Positions 55,357-64,000 of a DNA stretch of 64,000 nucleotides are shown one piece after another; within the stretch, counting starts at the first letter, position 1; every line of letters begins with the position of its first letter. The notes beneath the pieces were generated by a model. That model made no database searches. It worked only from the letters and a program-made list of their open reading frames with translations, and was not told where the DNA came from. Origin of the DNA: Achatina immaculata (Eukaryota; Mollusca; Gastropoda; Stylommatophora; Achatinidae); NCBI GenBank assembly GCA_009760885.1, contig CM019692.1, positions 56,906,964 to 56,970,963 of the forward strand. Reading direction: 5' to 3'. A program made the position numbers and the translations under genes.

Positions 55357-57051
55357 ACGAAAGGAAAAAAAAACAAGACACCCCTATACCGCTTTGACTC
55401 TGACATCTCAAGGAAAAGAAAAGATGGGCAGGTCAGTGAGATCGTGTAGGCGCACAACACAGGAAGAGCTAAAGGAGGAGAGGAAGACGCGGTTTGGGGT
55501 ATCCCGGCATGCTCAAGACAGGACTGGCTAGGGAATCTTTGTTAATGCGTATGCTGCACTGAGAGTACAGAGGACTGATGATGCTTATATCTCTTGCTAC
55601 ATCTCCAAGCTGTTGGCTCGTGCCAGTTCGTCTTCGGTTTCTTTACATAGAGATATAAGTATGAGAAAAAGGTTACATCCAGCATCCCTTCTCTCTCTCT
55701 CACTTCCACGCTGACCCCTTCCTCCCCACCTCAAGTTTTATATGCCCATTTGTCTCAACTATAGAACATGTCACATAACAGACCTTAGATTCAGCTGCTT
55801 CATTCCATCTTAAGATCTCCTGCCCTCTAAAAAAGACAAAAACGTGTGGCTAAAGGCGAAGGCAGATTTTTTTGTCCATTTACCTCTTCGTGCCATCATA
55901 AAATGTCATCCGTGATAAACATTCCATCTCTTCACGTTTTGTCCATTTGGGAAAGCCTGGTTATGTTTATTATATCTTGTTTGTTGTCACAGAAGAGTCA
56001 TACAAATCTGGGTCACAGCACCGTGCTTATCTTCTCATAAATTTTTGCCTCGCTAAAAGGAAGCTGAATGATTTCCTATTTCCCGATCGGATAATTATTT
56101 CTTTTCGAAAAGACAAAACAAAAATAGAACTGCATCGTCCTTGTAGGCTCACATGATATCTTTTAAAGCCCATAACAGATCCTTGTGTATTGTATTTGTG
56201 TCTGACATTAATGGATAAGAAACATGGTTTCGTTGGATTCTGTTGCTATTTTTTTAAGGCGATAATTTACGTTAGTTCCAAGCATGTTTCTCATTAACTG
56301 TGTTTAGTCATTTTTAAAACTCTGTTCCGTCTTCCCACGTGGACCTGTTCACAGGAAAACAAGAACAGTGTAAAACTGCTACTCAGGAACTCTCTAGATA
56401 CTGTTTCGTCTATTTCAAATGAACAATATACTTTGAAAACTTACATGGATTTGAAAGAGTCAGTGCCGTTATGTAGTTCATATTTACAAGCTGATTTGTT
56501 GTAGTGAACTTCGGAAAACTTCCAAGCTATTTTGGAAGACCTGGAAGATCGGCTTTATGGAAATTGAAAATGCCAAACTGTCATACTTTCATGGCCCGGA
56601 CTAGCAAAAGTTAACAAAATGACATGATGATTTTCTTTGAGCTACGGAGCATAGATTGGCTTAAGGAGATAAGATTTTGCGTGAGAAAGCTATGAAACAC
56701 CCTACACTTTGGAAGTGATGTTATTTTGAAAAATGACGTTTTCCAGTTCGAGTTTTCACAGATTCCGTGCACTGGTTGCAGTTATTGCTTTCTACATGGT
56801 AAGTTGGAAGTAATTTTTCATTTTTTAATATTTAATTTTTTTCAGCTATCATCTTCCTTTACAGTTACCTACAACATATTGCCTGAAATCTGATAATTCT
56901 TCAGTTAAAAACTATCTGTTGTCTTCTATTTTTATTTTCTATAAGAAGATTTGTAGAAAATTTATGTTATATTTTAAAATTTATTCACTGAATAAGCTAT
57001 TCGCCTAACATATTTCTTTCTTTCTTTGCATTTGAACAATTGTGTGTGACT
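55357..57051. other. Unassigned DNA
   Basis: 1.7 kb with no gene, TIRs or tandem array seen; short ORFs have no domain. Confidence 0.4.
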
Positions 57052-57363
57052 ATAGCCTTCAGAATGAAACCACTGACAACAATTATTGAGGAAAGACGCT
57101 GGCGATGGTTGGGACATGTGCTCCGAATGACTGACAACTCACTACCAAAAATAGCACTAAGATGGACACCACAGGGGAGCAGAAGTAAGGGTAGACCAAA
57201 AGAGACATGGAGAAGAACAACAGAAAGGATGTTGAGCAATAGAGGGCTCACCTGGGCAAGAGCAGAAAAAAAGGCGAAAGACAGGCATTTGTGGAAAACC
57301 CTTGCGGAAGCCCCATGTGCCCTGGGCACTTAAGGTTCAGAGAGAGAAGAGATAGCCTTCAGA
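57052..57363 (+). mobile_element. RTE-D LINE, 5'-truncated copy
   Basis: 288-bp insert (57064-57351) between exact 12-bp repeats ATAGCCTTCAGA (57052-57063, 57352-57363). The insert is open from its first codons to TAA at 57331-57333: LTTIIEERRWRWLGHVLRMT, ALRWTPQGSRSKGRPKETWR, NRGLTWARAEKKAKDRHLWK and a terminal CALGT. The 3' UTR is only about 18 nt of purines. Confidence 0.9.
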
Positions 57364-57870
57364 GTTAAACTTATATCGGAGTTTTTCTGCTTATTCGAGA
57401 ATTATTACTAAGATGAAAGCATTCAGTTTGAAAAATCTTAAAGAAATCCATCTTTCTTTCAGAAAAAAAAAATTAAGTCTGTGCCATGATGTTATACAAT
57501 GTTAATTTTAATTGTTCCAGTTTGAAATCGCCTTTAATAAGGCCTCTTTACAAGCTGACTGTGACTGGTAGGTAAGGGACGTTGCGCCATTTATATAATC
57601 TGGTTATAGTTTCAAGGTCGGCTTAAGTCATGTGGTGTTTTGTTTTCTTTTACATGCATGCTTAGGGGAAATGAAGCTTAAATACATATAACATGGAACG
57701 AAATATTTGAACTTTTTTTCATATATTTCGTTCTCTGTCTTCACAAAGGAATGAAACTAATGCATGCTTAGCATGCGGTAGGACAACAGAACCAAATCTG
57801 AGGTACTGCAGAGTGCTAAGATTCCACAATTGGTGACAGCATCAGTAATGGAATATTAATATGACTAGGG
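57364..57870. other. Unassigned DNA
   Basis: Nothing recognised. Confidence 0.35.
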
Positions 57871-57874
57871 CGTG

Positions 57875-58095
57875 CAGATGTGCGACTGGGTAGCCAAGTG
57901 GTTAATACATTAGTCCATCGTGATGATGTTCACTAGCTGGAATCCATCCAGGGCCGCCATGAAACATGGCAGGGGCCACATCAACCTCGAATGTGTTAAC
58001 CGGCCAAGGAAAAACGTTGGCAAAAGATGCCAGTATCCCCGTAGAAGCCTGTGTAGCACGACAGGGCTTCCTTTACTTTTACTCGTTCACGCGCG
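57875..58095 (+). mobile_element. tRNA-derived SINE (S2-like), degraded
   Basis: A-box-like GGTAGCCAAGTGGTTAA at 57890-57906, a disturbed B-box region (GTTCACTAGCTGGAATCC), a body of about 130 bp, and a TTTACTTTTAC end like the S2 tail. No TSD recognised. Confidence 0.5.
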
Positions 58096-59224
58096 TGAAG
58101 AAGGGATGAAAAATTGATGAAGTTCTGCAGGGAAGAATGGCACAAATTACATTAACTTAAGATACAGGGTTATTGTAAGGCATTAATGGAAGTCTTTCTT
58201 TCCAGTCTGCTCTGGGAAATGGGAGGGGGCGGGCTGGCGGAAGACAATATTATATGTATAGCATGATTCTATCCATGCCCTTGGCCATTTATAAAGAGAA
58301 TGAGAAACACAACTAAAGGGGGAAAATGCACAGGTAAAAGACTGTGGACTTTGAAACACGGAATGAGTGCGCTGCATCAAGTAGATCCGACTTCTACGGC
58401 GTTTCTCTCGGTTTGCCCTCCTTATACTTTGGCTGTCCTCAGCTGTTCTACAAGGCAGTAGGTTGGAAGAAGGCAGATGTGGTCAACACCTGTATCAGTT
58501 CAAGAGAAGCGGTATGCGGATACACTCCAACTCCAGCAGAACACCGATTACTTCAGAAGTATACAAGTCGACGTCTGAGAATAGTAGAAGAAGAAGAAAC
58601 ACGAACACGATGACTGTGAGCAAGAAAGCCAACTAAATATTAGAAAAAATAACGCTTGATAACTTCCACAAGGGGATGATAACGATTCGGATAGGTATGC
58701 ACATCAACAGATGGATCTGGTTCAGTTTTGCCGATTCATCGTAATAGCAATGCACAGAATATATTACAGATCCATTGCAGCCATCTTTCCCTGGGGAGAT
58801 AGTACAAGATAATGATGAACTTCAACAAACAGCTAGTATTTAACTGCTTCAAGATAGCTTTTTTTTTAGAAAAGGAAAAATAACACATACGATCGCATAG
58901 AATATTTTCGAAAGTCATATCATGATTGTTCATTATTAAGATTATGAAATACATTTACACCAAATAAGTCGACTAAGATTGTGACTCAGAGAGTTTTCGC
59001 CTCCATGTTGAATTATTACCAAAGAAGAAACTTCACAGATCACTTCAACATCTGTGCATGTTTTGTAAAAACACAGTGGAAAATGTTTGCCACTGGCAGC
59101 TAAAGTGACACGCAGGTCAGCAAATAGAATGAAGTGTTTCTTACTCTCCCTTAGATATTGTTTATTTATGTATGTTCGTCTATCTTCGTATAGATTTTTT
59201 TTTTCTGTCTTGGCATATTCTGTG
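58096..59224. other. Unassigned DNA
   Basis: The 89-codon ORF at 58344-58613 shows no domain; an AGAAGAAGAAGAA stretch at 58585-58598 resembles a LINE tail. T-run at 58858-58867. Confidence 0.35.
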
Positions 59225-59236
59225 TTCTTTTTATCT

Positions 59237-59672
59237 GTTCCCATCGCAACATATGCCTGTGAGACCTGGACACTTAATAAAACAGCTGAGAAACACATAA
59301 ATACCTTTGAATTTAAATGCTACAGAAGAGTTATTCAAATATCGTGGACACAAAAAATAGAACCAATATATCCATAATACAAGAACTTAATATTAAAGAA
59401 GTCTGGCTAGTAAAGAGGATTAAAGAGAGAAAACTTAAATATTTTGGACAAATTAAACGTCATGATAATCTAGAGAAGACCGTTTTGGAAGGGTACATAA
59501 TGGGAAAAAGAAAGAGAGGAAGATCAAGGCGAAGATGGCTGCAAGACATCGTTGATGATCTGCAAATGGATGCATCAGGGGCAGGCCATCTTGCTTACAA
59601 CCGAGAGGCCTACAGGAGAGCTGTTTGGGAGGCAAAGTTCCTCAAGGGACATGCAAATGAATGAATGAATGA
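59237..59672 (+). mobile_element. RTE-C LINE, 5'-truncated copy
   Basis: Begins within IATYACETWTLNKTAEKHIN, loses frame near 59355, resumes as ELNIKEVWLVKRIKERKLKY, and reads to GKRKRGRSRRRWLQDIVDDL and KGHANE with its TGA in the (AATG)n tail. The flanks share only GTTCCC, too short and partly inside the element to call a TSD. Confidence 0.8.
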
Positions 59673-60213
59673 CGTTCCCTGTTTCTGTAGCATGACTATA
59701 ATAATGATTATAGTTGTTGTTATTATTGTTATAAACGAATATGATTATGAATATATTGTAGGCGTAATAGTAACATCTAATGGCAACAGAAAAAAGTAAA
59801 TACGAAAATTATAACAAGGCAGAAAAAAAAACTTCCTTGACACTGTGTAACTGGGCGCTGACATGTGTAAACAAAATAGAAAAGACGAATAGAACAGACA
59901 GGCACATTGAAAAACGAGGACACAATAAAACCTCCGACATGAAAGAGCAAGATAATGACTTAGGTAATTGACAATTGTATAGACGGAGTGACACGTATTA
60001 GCTTGGTAATCTTACGACGTTATTGCACAAGGTTCTTAAATAAAGGAATGACCAACTCGGCCAGCTGACCAATTAAATATTTATAGGCGTGGCCTGTTGG
60101 AAAATTGACTTACGACATATAAGTCATGGGGCAGCTGGAGAGAAGGACGATCAGAGAAGAACAGCAAAGAGGACAAGAGAGGGGTACCGTGTGAACCAGG
60201 ACGGCCAGTAAGC
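59673..60213 (+). other. Unassigned DNA with a TATA-like box
   Basis: ACATATAAGTC at about 60113-60123, inside a GACTTA...TAAGTC inverted pair, lies 90 bp before the 19-bp array. It may be a promoter for the transcript containing the array, but nothing confirms this. Confidence 0.25.
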
Positions 60214-61640
60214 AGAGGCCAGTCCAGACATCAGAGGCCGGTCCAGACGTCAGAGGCCGATTGAGATATCAGAGGCCAATCGAGACATCAGAGGCCAATC
60301 GAGACATCAGAGGCCAGTCCAGACATCAGAGGCCGATCGAGATATCAAAGGCCGGTCCAAACATCAGAGGCCGGTCCAGACATCAGTGGCCGGTCCAGAC
60401 ATCAGAGGCCGGTCCAGACATCAGTGGCCGGTCCAGACACCAGAGGCCGGTCCAGACACCAGAGGCCGGTCCAGACATCAGAGGCCAGTCCAGACATCAT
60501 AGGCCGGTCCAGACATCATAGGCCGATCGAGATATCAGAGGCCGATCGAGACATCAGAGGCCAGTCCAGACATCAGAGGCCGATCGAGATATCAGAGGCC
60601 GGTCGAGACATCAGAGGCCGGTCCAGACATCAGTGGCCAGTCCAGACACCAGAGGCCGATCCAGACATCAGAGGCCGGTCCAGACATCAGAGGCCAGTCC
60701 AGACATCAGAGGCCGGTCCAGACATCAGAGGCCAGTCCAGACATCAGAGGCCGGTCCAGACATCATAGGCCGGTCGAGACATCAGAGGCTGGTCCAGACA
60801 TCATAGGCCGGTCCAGACATCAGAGGCCGGTCCAGACATCAGTGGCCGGTCCAGACACCAGAGGCCGGTCCAGACACCAGAGGCCGGTCCAGACATCAGA
60901 GGCCAGTCCAGACATCATAGGCCGGTCCAGACATCATAGGCCGATCGAGATATCAGAGGCCGATCGAGACATCAGAGGCCAGTCCAGACATCAGAGGCCG
61001 ATCGAGATATCAGAGGCCGGTCGAGACATCAGAGGCCGGTCCAGACATCAGTGGCCAGTCCAGACACCAGAGGCCGATCCAGACATCAGAGGCCGGTCCA
61101 GACATCAGAGGCCAGTCCAGACATCAGAGGCCGGTCCAGACATCAGAGGCCAGTCCAGACATCAGAGGCCGGTCCAGACATCATAGGCCGGTCGAGACAT
61201 CAGAGGCTGGTCCAGACATCATAGGCCGGTCCAGACATCATAGGCCGGTCCAGACATCAGAGGCCGGTCCAGACATCAGAGGCCGGTCCAGACATCAGAG
61301 GCCGGTCCAGACATCAGAGGCCAGTCCAGACATCATAGGCCGGTCCAGACATCATAGGCCGATCGAGATATCAGAGGCCGATCGAGACATCAGAGGCCAG
61401 TCCAGACATCAGAGGCCGATCGAGATATCAGAGGCCGGTCGAGACATCAGAGGCCGGTCCAGACATCAGTGGCCAGTCCAGACACCAGAGGCCGATCCAG
61501 ACATCAGAGGCCGGTCCAGACATCAGAGGCCAGTCCAGACATCAGAGGCCGGTCCAGACATCGGAGGCCGGTCCAGACATCAGAGGCCGGTCCAGACATC
61601 AGAGGCCGGTCCAGACATCAGAGGCCGGTCCAGACATCAG
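60214..61640 (+). repeat. 1.4-kb minisatellite, 19-bp unit, 418-bp higher-order period
   Basis: Unit CCGGTCCAGACATCAGAGG with CCGATCGAGA, CCAGTCC, ATAGG and CAGTGG variants. A variant string is repeated at 418-bp spacing (GTGGCCAGTCC at 60633, 61051 and 61469), i.e. 22 units. Parts are open in frame and would give a 19-residue Arg/Ser/Gln-rich periodic peptide, most likely a by-product of a unit without stops. Confidence 0.92.
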
Positions 61641-62210
61641 TGGGAGAAGTCTATGCCACGATTCGAAAACACACCAGAGAAGGCACAAGAGAGAAAGAAG
61701 ACGTAGGTAACGACAGACGGACAATTAGAGCAATAGATACTCAGGAAAAGCAGTTTTAAAGAAGTAGTTTTAGGACAGATTGAAGATGTGATTCAAGTGA
61801 TTACGAAGAATTGATACTTTTGAAACTTCGAGAACAGTGATTTAGCCGTGTAATTGATTGACCTCGTGTTGCAGATCTGATATAATACTGAGTTAGGAAA
61901 TGTTCACGTATCAAGTGTAGAATGTTGTGAAGTTGAGAACACCGAGAAATGTTGCATGTAGAGTATGATAAAGTTTGATATTGTGAACAAATGATTAAGT
62001 GATTCGATCCAAGTGATGTTGTCGACAACACATCTTGAACTTATTTGTCAGAATTAAATAATGCAGTGAACATTTCATCGGACGTGGTCTAGTCGAGTGA
62101 AATTTTAATGTTCGTGAAACCTCGAGGTGTTATGGTCAGAGAACCAAAGAACACGTCTACTGTCAGTCATTCAAAGAAAAATATTTAAATCACAAATGCC
62201 AATGTTATAT
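61641..62210. other. Unassigned DNA after the array
   Basis: An open frame runs out of the array to 61759 with no domain. The rest is AT-rich with repeated GTGATT and AAGTGATT phrases. Confidence 0.35.
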
Positions 62211-62537
62211 TTCGGCGCTAATGCATATCTCTGTTTCGGTTTCTAAATACGTTGCCCTGTTTCGGCGCTAATGCATATCTCTGTTTCGGTTTCTAAATAC
62301 GTTGCCCTGTTTCGGCGCTAATGCATATCTCTGTTTCGGTTTCTAAATACGTTGCCCTGTTTCGGCGCTAATGCATATCTCTGTTTCGGTTTCTAAATAC
62401 GTTGCCCTGTTTCGGCTCTAATGCATATCTCTGTTTCGGTTTCTAAATACGTTGCCCTGTTTCGGCGCTAATGCATGTTTCTGTTTCTATTTCTAAATAC
62501 GTTGCCCTGTTTCAGCGCTAATGCATGTCTCAGTTTC
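62211..62537 (+). repeat. 50-bp tandem repeat, about 6.5 copies
   Basis: Units contain TTCGGCGCTAATGCATATCT and TTTCTAAATACGTTGCCCTG. The first five are almost identical and the last ones diverge, suggesting recent expansion. Confidence 0.93.
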
Positions 62538-63884
62538 TATTTTGTTGTTGTTTTTCCTCCTTTCATCGATTCCTTCCCTTACCCGGGGTAGGCTTCTAAA
62601 ATAGGTTGAGTGTCAGGTATTTTAGGACCCACATTCAAACCATTGACAGTTACCTCGATTAAGTCAATCAATGTTGAGCTTAGCTGCATTTACCGAGAGT
62701 GCGATCGTTAGGAAAGCTTCAAGGATTTTTACTTTTTTTTCCTCTCTCTCCCTCTCTGTAGTGTGTAATTTTCGTGAAAAGATTTATGGAATGTGAATAA
62801 GCTCTTTTCACTTCTCGCATTTTTAAAGATTCATAAATGGGGGGGGGGGGGAGCAGTTTATGTAAGGTAGCTCAGTTGTTAATAGTTTAAGCTCTGCTTC
62901 CATTACATCGTTTTGATAAACTTGTTATTTGCTTTCCCTCTTGTATCCTTCTTTCGGTGTGTGTTTTCTGTTGCCTGTCCGAGATTCTTTACCTTCAGAT
63001 ATGGTCTCTAACACGAGTTTGAGAAAAGCTATGAGCCTCCCACTGAAGCCTAGAGAATACGATGGACTTGGTCAGAGCAACGAGGCTACAGCATGACCAA
63101 CTAACACTCGAACGAGCGAGAAGAAGAACGACAGTTTGGAATAGTGGATCTACACTTCTTTTTTTTTTTTACTTCTTATTCCAGCGAGAGAAAAGAGACA
63201 TTAACAGGAAGAATCCAAACTTCAGATTCCCACTAAGCAATGACTGATAAACCTGTTAAGAAATGTTTCTGAAAACTGGAACATTGAACACTGCGAGAAA
63301 GTGCCAGAAAATGGTGAAAGTGTTTTTACAGTAGCTACACAGGTGATCTTACAGGAAACATTTTTAAGCATTTAAACAATTGGTTTATGTGCCTTTCTTT
63401 CTTGACAGAGGTAGCGTTTGATTACTTGAAGTAGCACGACACGATATAGTAAAGGTGTAATGTCCTGGAAGTGTTTCTTACCTTTCATTCGTCTAGTTTA
63501 GTTTTAAAGAATCCTTTTTGTCCACATTTTGGCATAGTGCCATTTACATTGAATTAATTTGTACGTGAATGACTACTATTCTCTTACTACACTAAAAGTG
63601 TTTGGCTAAAGACACTTCTACAGCTCAGAAATATTTCAAAATTTAGTTGTTGCTGCATGTGTGTATCTTTAATTTTCATAAAATATCGGCTAAAACTCTT
63701 TTACTGCTAGACTGGTTCTAGCGCCACAAGATCTCTCTTCGCACGAGAATATAGTCCACTCTATCATTGTTACTCCTTCGCTTACAACACAATATTAACA
63801 TTGTCTTAGGATATAAAGGAAATATGTGTACTTATTTATCTTGGCACAGGAAAAAAAACATACAGCTAATATCTTACATCAATA
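62538..63884. other. Unassigned DNA
   Basis: G-run at 62840-62852 and T-run at 63160-63170. Short ORFs lack domains. Confidence 0.35.
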
Positions 63885-64000
63885 ATACAGACCATTCTCG
63901 GTAATACGATCTCAGTAATACAGTCTCAGTAATACAACCTTAGTAATACAGTCTCATTAATACAATCAAAGTAATACAGTCTCATTAATACAATCTCAGT
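63885..64000 (+). repeat. Short tandem repeat at window end, about 14-bp unit
   Basis: Units like AGTAATACAGTCTC and ATTAATACAATCTC; the array runs out of the window. Confidence 0.85.

Overview
This is a gene-poor, repeat-dominated stretch of an animal genome, with no bacterial or viral gene organisation. No host protein-coding gene could be supported. The content is non-LTR retrotransposons (LINEs, mostly RTE-like) from full-length to badly decayed, tRNA-derived SINEs, small non-autonomous hAT-like DNA elements, and many micro- and minisatellites. RTE-type endonuclease/reverse transcriptase elements, tRNA-headed SINEs and pervasive simple repeats suggest a lophotrochozoan invertebrate, most likely a mollusc and perhaps a gastropod. 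That assignment is inference from element style only.

Layout. 1-4.1 kb: a dispersed repeat (R1), a SINE and eroded RT fragments. 4.1-7.4 kb: the centrepiece, a full-length 3.3-kb RTE-like element on the minus strand, flanked by a 9-bp target-site duplication (TSD) and broken only by a one-base slip in an A-run. 7.4-12.4 kb: microsatellites, R1 copies and minus-strand LINE relics. 12.4-16.2 kb: a composite repeat (R3/R2) carrying a 26-bp minisatellite; part is tandemly duplicated, and one duplicate was later hit by an RNase H LINE, leaving the uninterrupted partner as an empty-site control. 17-21.2 kb: R1, arrays related to R2, and an RT relic that grew a 34-bp minisatellite. 21.5-23.1 kb: a 5'-truncated RTE-B copy with a 12-bp TSD, itself hit by a 28-bp tail-only insertion, then a 62-bp hairpin. 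23.4-24.9 kb: three minisatellites beside an R3 copy. 25-28 kb: RT relics and long GA- and TCTTG-type arrays. 28.7-29.5 kb: a cleaner RTE-B copy with an 11-bp TSD. 29.9-30.5 kb: a hAT-like element. 31.2-32.5 kb: an RT relic split by an insert that ends in a roughly 600-bp (CTAA)n tail. 33.2-35.7 kb: a chimeric LINE 3' end, then a 1.8-kb satellite with a 407-bp higher-order period. 36.7-46 kb: RT relics, SINEs, a 28-bp satellite, and nested R4/RTE-C insertions. 47-50.7 kb: R4, microsatellites, a possible TATA-driven unit and a SINE. 51.3-53.2 kb: a 1.9-kb 19-bp minisatellite. 54.3-59.7 kb: an R2 copy, RTE-C and RTE-D insertions, and a SINE. 60.2-61.6 kb: a second 19-bp minisatellite with a 418-bp higher-order period. 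62.2-62.5 kb: a 50-bp tandem repeat.

The most informative signal is not a new gene system but a readable insertion history. Many insertions have exact direct repeats, and several are nested. The LINE families here have almost no 3' UTR: in at least three of them the stop codon lies inside the terminal microsatellite tail, and these tails appear to seed some of the longer arrays.
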